A stretch of 64,000 nucleotides of DNA from PFL25 sp046260155 (GCA_046260155.1 JBJYXV010000074.1:1-64000), one strand, 5' to 3'. Shown: positions 1 through 9,607, numbered from the stretch's first letter. The notes: generated by a model from the sequence alone, not told the origin. Translations and numbers: made by a program.

Positions 1-846
1 CAGGTTTTTTCATAATACCTACCAACCCCTATGATCAAGCAAGTTTTGAGATCCCTTGCAGTTCCCACCATTTTTATTTCCGATAGCCCATATCCTCACA
101 TGGAACAAAACACCCCACTCCCCGGAGATGGGCTTGAAAAATTGATGACTGCGCTTATAGCTTGAGGATGAGAGGGGTACGAAGACTCACATCCTTTTCC
201 CGACGATCGATCGATTCTCCTGGTATACAGACCTCTCCTGGGGCATATTCACCAGACAAGGATATCGAACCGCATACCACGCAATACTTCTGTTGCATGA
301 GAAATGACCACTTTTTTATTTCCTTCTGTTCATGTAATTTCGTTACTTTGAACTAATTTCGATAATATCAAAATTTCAATCTTGTGCAAATCGATATTTC
401 TTGTACAATATATCAAATTTACGCAGAACCCCGGGTTCCATCTTCTCTCAAAATTCGGCATACGGTATCTGGATTCATGAAATTGAAATCCCGGGATAGC
501 GAATATAAATTCTGATAATCATAGTAACTGTTCCACCTGCACTGATAAAGAAGAATCGCGTAGATTAGAGGAAAAGTCCCGTCTCTAAATTATCTCGCTC
601 TCAACCCATGCATCGAAAAATCAAGGCACAGAGACCAGAAATCGATGATCCGATTTTTGTGAAACTGAGATATTCGAAATTACGGGTTAAAGTCCCGTAA
701 AATTCAACTACTGCATAGTATTTTGGAATCAGAAGGTTTACGATTTAAGAGTGATTGGCCTCTGGCACCATCAACTCATCCACCGAAGAGCTGCCGTACA
801 TCTGGTAAGAAATTATCTGCTTAATGACTGTTTCGAGGAGAATATT
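1..846. other. Intergenic region without a supported gene
   Basis: AT-rich stretch upstream of the first recognisable gene. A 64-codon open frame at 162-356 has no recognisable domain or ribosome binding site, so I do not call it. Three small symmetric elements are visible: an odd palindrome GAACCCCGGGTTC at 426-438, the palindrome ATCCCGGGAT at 488-497, and a perfect 7-bp stem with a 7-nt loop (TTACGGG/CCCGTAA) at 680-700. The sequence AAAGTCCCGT occurs twice, at 573-582 and 689-698. Their role is unknown. Confidence 0.5.
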
Positions 847-1230
847 ATGGAAACCAATAAATCAACCCCCAAAGACATCGATCAATATATCGCTCGTTTT
901 CCGGCAGACGTTCAAGAGATTTTAGAAAAGGTAAGGCTGACCATAAGAGAAGCAGCCCCCGAGGCCAAGGAGAAGATCAGCTATCAAATGCCGACCTTTA
1001 CACTGGAGGGCAACCTGGTCCATTTTGCTGGCTATAAGAAACATATCGGGTTTTATCCAACTCCATCAGGAATTGATAAGTTCAAGAAAGAAATCTCAGC
1101 CTATAAATGGGCAAAAGGTTCCGTACAATTCCCATTAAACCAGCCCATACCCTACGAGTTAATCAGTAGAATCGTCACCTTCAGAGTGGAGGAGAATTTG
1201 GACAAAGCTAAAGAGAGAAAGAAAAAATAA
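847..1230 (+). CDS. DUF1801 (YdhG-like) domain protein
   Basis: Small soluble protein of 127 residues made almost entirely of a DUF1801/YdhG-like domain. The conserved core is readable: an N-terminal helix ending in a PADVQEIL-type segment, then the EKISYQMPTF strand and the HIGFYPTPSGI segment near residues 47-83. Some members of this fold are described as iron-chaperone-like, but the biochemical role of most is unknown, so no function is assigned. The start is placed at 847 because GAGGAG lies a few bases upstream. The open frame extends upstream to 751, but that extension has no domain character. The next gene, a VOC/PhnB-like protein, follows on the same strand after about 70 bp, and the two may be cotranscribed. 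Confidence 0.8.
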   Translation: METNKSTPKDIDQYIARFPADVQEILEKVRLTIREAAPEAKEKISYQMPTFTLEGNLVHFAGYKKHIGFYPTPSGIDKFKKEISAYKWAKGSVQFPLNQPIPYELISRIVTFRVEENLDKAKERKKK

Positions 1231-1303
1231 GCCTCAGAGCCTGATGCGGCCAAACCGTTCCTGTCCAATTAATTTATTCATTCTCAGAAAGGAGTCCATT
1301 TAG

Positions 1304-1777
1304 ATGCAAAAAATTACCCCCTTCTTGTGGTTTGATGAACAGGCAGAGGAAGCAGCACAGTTTTACACTTCCATTTTCAAAAATTCAAAGATTACAACAG
1401 TTACTAGGTATGGAGAGGGTGGGCAAAAACCTGAAGGCACTGCTATGACGGTTGCCTTCCAGTTGGAAGGACAGGAATTCGTGGCGTTAAATGGCAGTCC
1501 TGAATTTAATTTTTCACCAGCCATTTCATTCTATGTAAACTGTGAAAACCAGACAGAAGTCGATGAACTTTGGGGAAAACTCACCGCAGGCGGGGAAGAA
1601 GAGCAGTGCGGGTGGTTGAAAGACAAATTCGGCATATCCTGGCAGATCATCCCTTCTGGATTAATCGAGATGTTGAACAGCAGTGATGCGGAAAAATCAC
1701 AGCGCGCCATGCGGGCAATGCTCCAAATGGTCAAAATAGACCTTGCAAAAATTAAGCAGGCTTACGATGGCAGTTGA
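1304..1777 (+). CDS. VOC/PhnB-like protein (3-dmu-9_3-mt family)
   Basis: 157-residue protein of the vicinal-oxygen-chelate superfamily, PhnB / 3-demethylubiquinone methyltransferase-like branch. It opens with the typical ITPFLWFD strand, followed by the EEAAQFYTSIF helix (residues 16-26), a central FVALNG strand and the closing DKFGISWQIIP strand near 110-120. The domain is a single betaalphabetabetabeta-pair unit of normal family length. Despite the family name, members of this branch are not established ubiquinone methyltransferases, and the substrate cannot be read from sequence. The start is supported by an AGAAAGGAG ribosome binding site. Its partner upstream is the DUF1801 gene; the two families are often found among small stress-related or uncharacterised proteins. 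Confidence 0.82.
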   Translation: MQKITPFLWFDEQAEEAAQFYTSIFKNSKITTVTRYGEGGQKPEGTAMTVAFQLEGQEFVALNGSPEFNFSPAISFYVNCENQTEVDELWGKLTAGGEEEQCGWLKDKFGISWQIIPSGLIEMLNSSDAEKSQRAMRAMLQMVKIDLAKIKQAYDGS

Positions 1778-2119
1778 GATAGATCCAAAGATAACAGATA
1801 AGCACTCCAGTGGGATCCGTGCCCCTTTCAACATATTTGGCAAGCAAACCCCCGATATGAAACTAAAATGGAGAGAAATGATTGTATCTGTGTTCGTGAC
1901 CCCAGAAGGTATCCAAGAAAAAGCAGCCTGGATATGATTAGTTTCTCATTAACCCACGCAATTGGTTGCAAAATGAATCGGAGGATAGTTACCATTTCTT
2001 GTTCGACCAGGCAGTTCCCAGGAAAGGTAAACGTCTCATTCGAGACGCGAGGATAGTAACTCTTATCCTGACAGAGACTTTCACTTTAAATTTCGGGATT
2101 GCGGATTTAATCTACAACA
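1778..2119. other. Intergenic region; no supported gene
   Basis: 342 bp between the VOC protein and the GNAT gene. Two open frames (1743-1937 and 1868-2056) overlap each other, have no recognisable domain and no convincing ribosome binding site. The only element I would single out is the -10-like box just before the GNAT start (2108-2113). Confidence 0.5.
2108..2113 (+). promoter_or_regulatory. -10-like box, possible leaderless start for GNAT gene
   Basis: TAATCT followed by exactly six bases and then the ATG at 2120, with no Shine-Dalgarno sequence between. This is the TAnnnT-N6-ATG layout of leaderless transcripts. No clear -35 is visible. The same layout recurs at 2803 and 37157. Confidence 0.4.
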
Positions 2120-2638
2120 ATGGATAGAAAGCAGGAGGCTCTCAAATTGGCTGCAAACCCATCACCTACAGGTAATTCACCCATTACAATCGACCGCGCA
2201 GGAATTGATTCTCTTGCGATCGCGCTGGACCTGCTCTCGAGATTCTTCCAGGAGGAGGGATTCACAACAGCTGTCGACCAGATGCGGGAGAACCTGTGGA
2301 CCATGTTGACCACTTCAGCCAGTGCCGTGTTCCTCGCCTGGCGAGGTTCAAAAGCGGTTGGCGTGGCCACTGTGACCAGTTCAGTTGGCATAGAATATGG
2401 TCGTTCCGCAGAGCTCGAAGATTTGTATGTACTCCCGGTTGAGCGAGGTACCGGTGTAGGCAGCAAATTGATTGGTGAGGTGATCGGGTGGTGCTCTGAG
2501 AGAGGTGTCTCATCGCTCCTGGTCACCGTGACACCCGAAGGGGAGGTAAAGCACCGGTTAATTGATTACTACTCGCGGCACGGTTTCACCAATACCAGGC
2601 GACTGATCTTAGAACGCACCATGGATGAGAACCGATAA
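2120..2638 (+). CDS. GNAT family N-acetyltransferase
   Basis: 172-residue acetyltransferase-type protein, presumed to move an acetyl group from acetyl-CoA to an amine; the substrate is unknown. The GNAT core is recognisable: a FLAWRGSKAVGVATV beta-hairpin (about residues 71-85), the ELEDLYVLPVERGTGVGSKL block with the R-x-x-G-x-G acetyl-CoA pyrophosphate loop (about 96-115), and a C-terminal YYSRHGF motif typical of the last strand. The first 20 residues look like a non-conserved extension. There is no ribosome binding site before the ATG; instead a -10-like TAATCT sits six bases upstream, suggesting a leaderless message. It stands alone between two intergenic regions. Confidence 0.85.
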   Translation: MDRKQEALKLAANPSPTGNSPITIDRAGIDSLAIALDLLSRFFQEEGFTTAVDQMRENLWTMLTTSASAVFLAWRGSKAVGVATVTSSVGIEYGRSAELEDLYVLPVERGTGVGSKLIGEVIGWCSERGVSSLLVTVTPEGEVKHRLIDYYSRHGFTNTRRLILERTMDENR

Positions 2639-2802
2639 CCGCCTTATGAGTTCCTATCGGATCGTAGATTAATAATTTTTGTGTCGTAGGAGTCCGATAA
2701 ACAGTTCTATATTCCCAACTTGCTCTCCCGGGCAAGAGTGGCAGCAAGGGGATATACAAAGGTTAGCGTATCTGCGGAGAAAAATCCACCAACCCGGCGG
2801 GA

Positions 2803-2808
2803 TATAAT
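2803..2808 (+). promoter_or_regulatory. TATAAT -10 box, leaderless start for sulfatase maturase
   Basis: A perfect TATAAT lies six bases upstream of the ATG at 2815, so transcription would start at or within a base or two of the start codon. There is no Shine-Dalgarno sequence and no good -35 hexamer. Confidence 0.55.
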
Positions 2809-2814
2809 ACAGAG

Positions 2815-4191
2815 ATGTCAAATAATCCAATTCCACCCCGAATTCACGTACTTGCCAAACCCAGCGGTGCCACCTGCAACCTGGCTTGCTCCTACTGCTT
2901 CTTCCTTGATAAGGAATTGCTTTACCCAGGCAGCACATTCCGCATGTCCGAAGAGACTTTAGAAACCTATATTAAACAGCTGATCGAAACTCACCGCAGT
3001 TCAGAGGTCACTGTCGCCTGGCAGGGTGGCGAGCCAACCCTGATGGGGGTTGATTTCTACCGCAGAGCAATTCAATACCAGGAGCAGTACCGAAAACCTG
3101 GCATGACATTCGAGAACACCATGCAGACCAATGGCACCCTGCTGGACGATGAGTGGTGCCAGTTCTTTAAAGAAAATAACTTCTTAATCGGCTTAAGCCT
3201 GGATGGCCCCCGCCAATTTCATGATGCCCACCGAGTTGATAAAGGCAACCAAGGCACTTTCGATAGGGTCATGCGCGGCTTGCGCTTGCTGCAAAAACAC
3301 CAGGTTGAGTACAATATCCTGGTCACTGTCAACCGGGTCACTGGTGATCATCCCCGCGAGATCTATCGCTTTTTACGAGATGAAGTGGGCACCAAGTGGA
3401 TTCAATTTATCCCTGTAATTGAACGCATCAACCCGGATGGGTACAATATCTACCAGGCTGGGAATACCGTCAGCAATCGATCGGTGCAATCCGAACAATT
3501 TGGCCGCTTCCTGATCCAGGTTTTTGACGAATGGATCAGGAATGATGTCGGTGAGATTTTCGTTCAGACCTTTGAAGCTGCTGCCAGAAACTGGATGGGA
3601 CTCCCAACCTCAGGGATGTGCGTCTTCGAAGAGACTTGCGGATACGGTCTTGCCCTGGAACACAATGGCGATCTGTATTCTTGCGATCATTTCGTTGAAC
3701 CGGACTACCTGCTGGGTAATATCAAAGAAGAGCATATGCTGCAGATGGTAGGATCAAGCGAGCAATCCCATTTTGGCCTGGATAAAAGAGATTCACTGCC
3801 ACAATACTGCCTGGATTGCGATGTGCGCTTCGCCTGCCATGGCGAGTGCCCCAAAAACCGCTTTATCGAAACCCCAGATGGAGAGCCCGGTCTGAATTAC
3901 CTGTGCGCTGGGTACAAAGGTTTTTTTCACCGCATCAACGAACCCTTTAAAATTCTAACTTTTCTGCTGCGCGCAGGGCGTCCAGCTTCCGAAGCGATGG
4001 CTATTGTGGCTGAAAATGAGGCGCTTTTCACGGAAGCTTTCGCCAAAGCCAAGGCAGATGATCCCTGTCCGTGCGGCAGCCAGATGAGTTTCAAAGCCTG
4101 TCATGGCTGGCAGCCTCCCAAGCGCAGCCGCAGGAGACGTGAATCAGCACACTGGAAAGCCCGCCCACCGGTGAGAACCAGAGAACCTTAA
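2815..4191 (+). CDS. Anaerobic sulfatase maturase (radical SAM/SPASM) with SEC-C tail
   Basis: 458-residue radical SAM enzyme of the anaerobic sulfatase-maturating (anSME) family. Such enzymes oxidise a Cys or Ser in the sulfatase CxAxR/CxPxR motif to formylglycine without oxygen. The 4Fe-4S site is C21-x3-C25-x2-C28, followed by the WQGGEPTL motif near 69-76 and LSLDGP near 127-132. The Cys-rich SPASM region with its auxiliary-cluster ligands spans roughly residues 268-360 (for example CGYGLALEHNGDLYSC and CxxCxxxxxCHGECPKN). After the usual end of the family there is an added zinc-type SEC-C motif (PCPCGS...FKACHGW, residues 417-432) and a very basic tail. Its obvious client, a Cys-type sulfatase, starts about 100 bp downstream. 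Start chosen at the ATG right after the TATAAT box. Confidence 0.9.
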   Translation: MSNNPIPPRIHVLAKPSGATCNLACSYCFFLDKELLYPGSTFRMSEETLETYIKQLIETHRSSEVTVAWQGGEPTLMGVDFYRRAIQYQEQYRKPGMTFENTMQTNGTLLDDEWCQFFKENNFLIGLSLDGPRQFHDAHRVDKGNQGTFDRVMRGLRLLQKHQVEYNILVTVNRVTGDHPREIYRFLRDEVGTKWIQFIPVIERINPDGYNIYQAGNTVSNRSVQSEQFGRFLIQVFDEWIRNDVGEIFVQTFEAAARNWMGLPTSGMCVFEETCGYGLALEHNGDLYSCDHFVEPDYLLGNIKEEHMLQMVGSSEQSHFGLDKRDSLPQYCLDCDVRFACHGECPKNRFIETPDGEPGLNYLCAGYKGFFHRINEPFKILTFLLRAGRPASEAMAIVAENEALFTEAFAKAKADDPCPCGSQMSFKACHGWQPPKRSRRRRESAHWKARPPVRTREP

Positions 4192-4249
4192 GAGCTATTT
4201 GTTACCCCTCGAACACTTTATTTTCACCGAGTAATAAACAAAATTCGAA

Positions 4250-4255
4250 TATAAT
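4250..4255 (+). promoter_or_regulatory. TATAAT -10 box upstream of sulfatase
   Basis: Perfect TATAAT 32 bp before the sulfatase ATG, ahead of an AAAGGAGG ribosome binding site at 4275-4282. This gives the sulfatase its own conventional promoter, unlike the leaderless maturase. The -35 region is not clear. Confidence 0.45.
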
Positions 4256-4287
4256 AGAATCATCCAAATTTATTAAAGGAGGTCATT

Positions 4288-5814
4288 ATGCCCAATGGAA
4301 AACCAAATATATTGATCATCTGGGGTGATGACATTGGCTGGTACAACATCAGCCACAATAATCGCGGCCAGATGGGTTATCGCACGCCCAATATAGATCG
4401 TATCGCTCGTGAGGGGATCGAATTCACCGATTATTACGCCCAGCAAAGCTGCACCGCGGGCAGGGCAGCCTTTATCACGGGACAAAACCCGATTCGCACC
4501 GGTCTGACCAAAGTGGGTATCCCAGGCGCGGAATTAGGTTTGCAGCCCGAAGATCCGACCATCGCAGAACTGCTTAAACCCCTGGGTTACACTACGGGCC
4601 AATTTGGAAAAAACCACCTTGGCGATCGCAATGAATACCTACCCACGGTTCATGGTTTTGATGAATTCTACGGCAACTTGTATCATCTCAATGCTGAGGA
4701 GGAACCAGAACACCCCGACTATCCCAAGGATCCCAAGTTCCGTGCTCGCTTTGGTCCACGCGGCGTGATGCACAGCAAGGCTACGGACGTGGATGATCCT
4801 ACAGAAGACCCGCGCTTTGGCCGGGTTGGCAAGCAGACTCTCGAAGACACCGGACCGCTGACCAGAAAGCGCATGGAAACCATCGATGACGATGTCACAG
4901 CCCGTACCATCGAGTTCATCAAGAAAGCTCACTCCGAAGGGGTACCATTCTTCATCTGGTGGAATTCTACACATATGCACTTCCGCACCCACATCCCCAA
5001 AGAGGCAGAAGGGATCAGCGGACAGGGCTTCTACAACGACGCCATGGTGCTGCACGATCAAGCAGTTGGTAAATTGCTAGACTTGCTCGATGAACTCGGC
5101 ATCGCCGAAGACACAATCGTGCAGTATTCGACGGATAACGGCCCGCACTACAATACCTGGCCGGATGCTGCTATCACTCCCTGGCGAAGTGAAAAGAACT
5201 CCAACTGGGAGGGTGCATATCGCGTTCCTTCTTTCGTTCGCTGGCCGGGCAAGCTCGAGCCTGGTAAGGTTCTAAACGGGGTAGTTACCCATCAAGAATG
5301 GCTGCCAACCTTGCTGGCTGCCGCAGGCGAGCCTGATATTAAGGAAAAGCTGCTCAAGGGCTATAAAATTGGCGAAAAGACCTTCAAAGTACACATTGAT
5401 GGATACAATATCCTACCTTACTTACTGGGCGAAACCGATGAAAGCCCGCGCAATTGGTTCTTCTATGCCAATGACGATGGCCAGGTAACTGCCATCCGTA
5501 TCGGGGATTGGAAGATGGTTTTCATGGAACAGCGCGCCAAAGGCATGATGGTCTGGGCAGAGCCTTTCGTCGAATTACGAGTACCAAAGATCTTCAACTT
5601 GCGGCGTGATCCTTTCGAAAGGGCGGATGAAAGCTCTAACACCTACTGGGATTGGGTGCTGGATCACGTCCCGGGCATTTACGCCGCTCAGGCTTTGACC
5701 GCCCAGCAGCTCCAATCGTTTGTGGAATTCCCTCCCCGCCAGAAACCAGCTTCATTCAACCTGGATAGTGTGTTAGAAAAGATGCAGCAAGCCACGGATG
5801 GCAGCCTGCATTAG
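4288..5814 (+). CDS. Arylsulfatase-type sulfatase (Cys-type, formylglycine)
   Basis: 508-residue sulfatase of the alkaline phosphatase superfamily, predicted to hydrolyse sulfate esters. The N-terminal metal-binding motif is NILIIWGDD (residues 7-15), and the nucleophile motif is C55-T-A-G-R, the CxAxR form matured to formylglycine. The GKNHLGD motif (about residues 109-115) and TDNGPH motif (about 282-287) supply further active-site residues. No signal peptide or membrane segment is visible, so the protein is probably cytoplasmic, consistent with maturation by the neighbouring cytosolic radical SAM enzyme. A strong AAAGGAGG precedes the ATG, and a 13-bp hairpin about 90 bp after the stop could end the transcript. 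The substrate cannot be deduced. Confidence 0.92.
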   Translation: MPNGKPNILIIWGDDIGWYNISHNNRGQMGYRTPNIDRIAREGIEFTDYYAQQSCTAGRAAFITGQNPIRTGLTKVGIPGAELGLQPEDPTIAELLKPLGYTTGQFGKNHLGDRNEYLPTVHGFDEFYGNLYHLNAEEEPEHPDYPKDPKFRARFGPRGVMHSKATDVDDPTEDPRFGRVGKQTLEDTGPLTRKRMETIDDDVTARTIEFIKKAHSEGVPFFIWWNSTHMHFRTHIPKEAEGISGQGFYNDAMVLHDQAVGKLLDLLDELGIAEDTIVQYSTDNGPHYNTWPDAAITPWRSEKNSNWEGAYRVPSFVRWPGKLEPGKVLNGVVTHQEWLPTLLAAAGEPDIKEKLLKGYKIGEKTFKVHIDGYNILPYLLGETDESPRNWFFYANDDGQVTAIRIGDWKMVFMEQRAKGMMVWAEPFVELRVPKIFNLRRDPFERADESSNTYWDWVLDHVPGIYAAQALTAQQLQSFVEFPPRQKPASFNLDSVLEKMQQATDGSLH

Positions 5815-6425
5815 CACCTTGTAAAAAAATGGTGTTTTGAGCCACTATGGCTTTTATTCAAGGAACCTAACCAGAAAGCATCTAACAAACAAGCATAGAA
5901 CATTGTAAAGGGTCTGCTGACCAGGCAGACCCTTTACTTCCACAACCATATTGGCACAAAGGTACAATCTCTATAATCCGATTCTGATCACTCACGAAAT
6001 TTCCCGGTAAGATTCGATCATTTTTGCTGGCAAGGCTGCACATCTACCACATGATAGGAACTGTCAGTATAAAGGAGCATCCTCCTTACAGCCCAGCTGC
6101 ATATCTATTTAACCAAAACCACCCATATCCAGACCCTTGTGTACCGCTCATTGATTGAAAAACTGGCTCAATGCTACCAGCTTTGGGAAATCCAGAATTC
6201 CGGAGCCATTGAAAAGTAACCCATCTGCCGAAGACCTTGGCAACTATTTTAGCCAGTGAGTTTTTCAGCTAGGAAGTGGTACGATCAGATACCATCTGAT
6301 ACCTCAATTGCTGACGAATCAATAGAAAGCAAAATTATGCGGGGTCCGTTTACACCTGTCATTTCAATATTTTTTTGATTTATTCCCTTTCCAGAATCTT
6401 TTCACGTTGACGAGGAATATAAATA
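5815..6425. other. Intergenic region holding a hairpin; no gene
   Basis: 611 bp between the sulfatase and the HAD phosphatase. It contains the strong hairpin at 5905-5937 described separately. I find no coding region, RNA gene or further repeat in the rest. Confidence 0.6.
5905..5937 (+). terminator. 13-bp perfect hairpin after the sulfatase gene
   Basis: Left arm GTAAAGGGTCTGC (5905-5917), 7-nt loop, right arm GCAGACCCTTTAC (5925-5937), perfectly paired. It follows the sulfatase stop by 90 bp. The downstream U tract is weak, so termination is likely but may not be classic rho-independent. Confidence 0.6.
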
Positions 6426-7361
6426 ATGAACCGATTAATCCCCTCTTGGAATGCAACACCCACCCGGCAAAAAATCCTGGATTTTATCAATTCGATAACG
6501 GATTCCTCCAAGCCAAGCTATGTACCCCCTCGGGAGCGGATCGCAGTGTTCGACAATGACGGCACACTGTGGTGTGAAAAACCGATGTATATCCAGCTGG
6601 ATTTCCTGCTGCGCAAGCTGGCTACACAGGCAAAAATCGATGCCTCACTGCGTTCAAAGCAACCCTGGAAATCTGCCTGGGAACGGGATTTCGACTGGCT
6701 CGGCAGTGCGGTTACCAAGCACTACCAGGGGGATGACACCGATCTAAAGATTTTGCTGGGTGGGATCCTCACACTTTCCGAAGGACAAGCTATAGAGCAA
6801 ATCGAGGCAGAAGCCAAGCATTTCATCGAAAACACATCACATCCAACCTTGGGATTGCGCTACCGCGATTGTATCTACCATCCGATGGTTGAACTTCTCC
6901 AACACTTGGCAGCTAATGGTTTCACGAATTACATCGTATCAGGAGGCGGACGAGATTTCATGCGCGGTTTTGCACATGACTTGTACGGAATCCCTCGCGA
7001 ACGGGTTATTGGCAGCACAGTCGCTTATCGATATGTAGCCGGTGAAAACGATCAGGATGCCATTGTCCAACGAGCTGATTTGGATATCATCGATGATGGA
7101 CCTGGCAAACCAATCCAAATCTGGAACATCATCGGTCGCCGCCCGATCCTGTCCGCGGGCAACTCAAATGGCGACCTGCAGATGCTGAACTTTGCCGGTA
7201 GGCCAAACCTGCCAGCCTTGCGCTTATTGGTGATCCATGATGATAACCAGCGCGAGTTTGATTACCAGGCTGGAGCGGAGAAAATTATCGAAATCGCCCA
7301 AACGAAAGGCTGGACGCCCATCAGCATCAAGGAAGATTGGAAAAAGGTTTTCCCGGTCTAA
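6426..7361 (+). CDS. HAD-superfamily phosphatase (phosphoserine phosphatase-like)
   Basis: 311-residue HAD hydrolase, expected to remove phosphate from a small molecule by way of a phospho-aspartate. Motif I is VFDNDGTLW (about residues 41-49) with the nucleophile and acid/base aspartates. Motif II is the serine of YIVSGGGRDF (about 172-181), and motif IV lies in the AGNSNGDLQML block (about 245-255), the pattern of the SerB-like HAD branch. The long cap between motifs I and II also matches that branch. No signal peptide is visible. GAGGAA precedes the ATG. It faces the beta-helix gene convergently, with about 70 bp between stops. Substrate unknown. Confidence 0.85.
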   Translation: MNRLIPSWNATPTRQKILDFINSITDSSKPSYVPPRERIAVFDNDGTLWCEKPMYIQLDFLLRKLATQAKIDASLRSKQPWKSAWERDFDWLGSAVTKHYQGDDTDLKILLGGILTLSEGQAIEQIEAEAKHFIENTSHPTLGLRYRDCIYHPMVELLQHLAANGFTNYIVSGGGRDFMRGFAHDLYGIPRERVIGSTVAYRYVAGENDQDAIVQRADLDIIDDGPGKPIQIWNIIGRRPILSAGNSNGDLQMLNFAGRPNLPALRLLVIHDDNQREFDYQAGAEKIIEIAQTKGWTPISIKEDWKKVFPV

Positions 7362-7433
7362 AATTCGTTCATCACTAACCAAGCGGACAATCACGAATAC
7401 AAATCAACTTAATCTGACCAATTCCTCTTTCAG

Positions 7434-8729
7434 CTACTGAGAACCCGCTGTGCTGATCACAAATGGCAAGTATATGTTTGGGTAGTATTCGTCTGCACCC
7501 AGATCAAACATACCATTTGGCCGTAGGTCTCCATCGATATCTTTATAATTTTGAACTGCGACGCCTGCATTGATCGCCGGAGACCCCCCCTTGAGATGGT
7601 ACCGGGCATCCAATAGTGGGTCAGCTTGGACCGGATTTGTCCCCAGAACCGGATCGCTTGTGTTGAAGAAGAGATTGTGATCGGCATTGATCACATTACT
7701 TGACGGATCGTTATCTTGGATGCCGATTGCAAAGCTGCTTAGAATGTTATTCGTTATCAAAGCATCGGTGTACCCGTCCAACCACATGGAATGGTCGCCT
7801 GAGGATAGACCAACGAGTGAATTGTTGACCAAATCTACATCCACCGGGTATGCATCTGCACCTTCAAAGTAAATCGCAGCTCCCTCATTTGCAGTGTTTT
7901 CTGCGATGATGTTGTTGAACAACACGGCATTCGTGCTTGCTACCACCACGCCACCCCCGGACGTTCCAGCGCTGTTGCCAATGATCCAATTCCCTTCAAT
8001 ATTAATCACGCTGCCGCCACAACAATCAACATGAATGCCTCCTGCAGAGATGTTTGCCGTGTTCCCGCTGATGAAATTGCCTTCTACAGTCACCTGCGGA
8101 TTATTTATGATCCGCAACCCGCCCGCCCAAGTTGCTGAATTTTCAAGGACCTGGTTGTTCAAGATTTGAGCCGAACCGCCATTAATAAAGATCGCACCAC
8201 CATCTCCATCTGCGTGATTATTCTGCAGGATGCAGTTCTGGATGGTGGCGTTTGAATAAACCGAACGAATCCCTCCTCCGGAGGAATCCCCATAACCATT
8301 GATCAGACTTAAACCATCCAGGGTGACTGTTGCACCAGCGGAGATATCCACCGCCCTGCGTGCTTCCTCTCCATCCAGATTCGTGGGATGAAGATATGGA
8401 TCACGTACAAGAGGTATCGTTGCGGATCCATCCCAACCTCCGTACAAGGTAATATCCTCAACCAGAGTTACAACCGCCGCGCCAGTGCTGTGGTAAGTAC
8501 CTCCCGCCAGATAAATAAAATCTCCATCCTGCGCGTTCATGATAGCGGTCTCCAATTTGCATGGATCAGATTGTTTACACTCCGGGCTGGTACCGATTGT
8601 CGAAACAAATAAGTCACTTGAGTCAGCTTGCGCCATACCAGGTAACATGGCAATCAGTGAGAACATCAAGAGCAGCATGGCACTTAGCAGCAATCCAGGA
8701 GAGTTCTTCCAGTTCAATTTTATCTTCAT
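7434..8729 (-). CDS. Secreted right-handed beta-helix (choice-of-anchor Q-like) protein
   Basis: 431-residue secreted protein. Residues 1-35 form a signal peptide with a long Leu/Met core and an AQA cleavage site. The mature part starts with the DLFVSTIGTSPEC...PCKLETAIMNAQDGD segment typical of Chloroflexota parallel beta-helix proteins. It continues through about ten helix turns with repeating Asn/Gly-rich rungs (for example NNHADGDGGAIFINGG and ENTANEGAAIYF). The region before the end (residues about 390-415) has the DIDGDLRPNGMFDLGADEY signature that commonly closes this class. The final residues are NIYLPFVISTAGSQ, a short tail resembling the end of the unrelated protein at 22433. Probably cell-surface or extracellular; polysaccharide binding or cleavage is possible but not shown. 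GGAG precedes the start. Confidence 0.88.
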   Translation of the reverse strand: MKIKLNWKNSPGLLLSAMLLLMFSLIAMLPGMAQADSSDLFVSTIGTSPECKQSDPCKLETAIMNAQDGDFIYLAGGTYHSTGAAVVTLVEDITLYGGWDGSATIPLVRDPYLHPTNLDGEEARRAVDISAGATVTLDGLSLINGYGDSSGGGIRSVYSNATIQNCILQNNHADGDGGAIFINGGSAQILNNQVLENSATWAGGLRIINNPQVTVEGNFISGNTANISAGGIHVDCCGGSVINIEGNWIIGNSAGTSGGGVVVASTNAVLFNNIIAENTANEGAAIYFEGADAYPVDVDLVNNSLVGLSSGDHSMWLDGYTDALITNNILSSFAIGIQDNDPSSNVINADHNLFFNTSDPVLGTNPVQADPLLDARYHLKGGSPAINAGVAVQNYKDIDGDLRPNGMFDLGADEYYPNIYLPFVISTAGSQ

Positions 8730-9607
8730 GATTTACTCCATGTTTACTCTGAAAATTGCCCTTTTCGATGATTTTGATCAAGGTTGAGAATTTAATGGTC
8801 GATATTGCACGCATTGATGGTAGAGACAATAACCACACATATCAGAGCACCAGTCCTGTCTGCTCATGAGCTCTTCTCGGAGATATACTTCAATGTTATG
8901 TTGTTGTATCAGGAATAGGATTGGCTGATATAGATCGGGTAAAGTCGCAAAACTATGCTGAATCACTGAATTCGATGTGTGAATGAATTACAGCGGTATG
9001 TATGTCCATCTTTCGATACCCGTAGATTTTCCAGTAATATGACCTTAAAGAAATTACGGTAATTTGAGTGTACCATAAACTTAGTTCGAATTCCCATTAG
9101 CATAAGTCAATACCGCGGATCGCCGCGTACATCAGATCAACCAGGACTCATTAAGGGGTTACCTGGCAGATCGATCAGGATTTGAAATTCTGCATGATCC
9201 TCACAAAAGAGATTGAAAATACCTCAGAACCTGTGAAATATCTATATGTACAGCATAAGGAGCGATTTCCAACTTATGGTACAGCCCTAATGAAACTAAT
9301 CTATTGCCTTAACCCCGAGTTTTACCTGGCCACTCCCCATCTGTGAGCAGGAGAAGAACAGGTTTTTCATCCTTAATATGTTCGCCATATACATCCACCC
9401 ATTATCCGCTGCCGACGAATCCCTGACCCTACTTAGTGGTTAAATTACCTCCCATATCCATTGCCAATCTTAAGAAAGGTCATTCAGTGGACAACTCAGG
9501 GGTCTTTATCCAAGCCCGAGCAATTCACTTCATTTACCATGCATGCTCAATCTTCACAAGGCAAGCTTAACAGTATAATTCTGGAAGTTCAGCAGGCGAG
9601 CTTACAT
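8730..9607. other. Long intergenic region between divergent genes
   Basis: 878 bp between the beta-helix gene (reverse) and the membrane transferase gene (forward). It must carry both promoters, but I cannot pick convincing -35/-10 pairs. The open frame feeding into the forward gene from 9461 has no domain character before the methionine at 9608. No RNA gene or repeat is seen. Confidence 0.55.

Noticed and set aside
162..356. 64-codon forward open frame near the window start
   Set aside because: No ribosome binding site, no domain, Arg/Ser/Cys-rich composition typical of non-coding sequence.
1743..2056. Two overlapping short forward frames after the VOC gene
   Set aside because: They overlap each other and the VOC gene end, and show no recognisable domain or start signal.
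9085..9105. GTTCGAATTCC resembling a tRNA T-loop
   Set aside because: No complementary T-stem, acceptor stem or anticodon arm around it.
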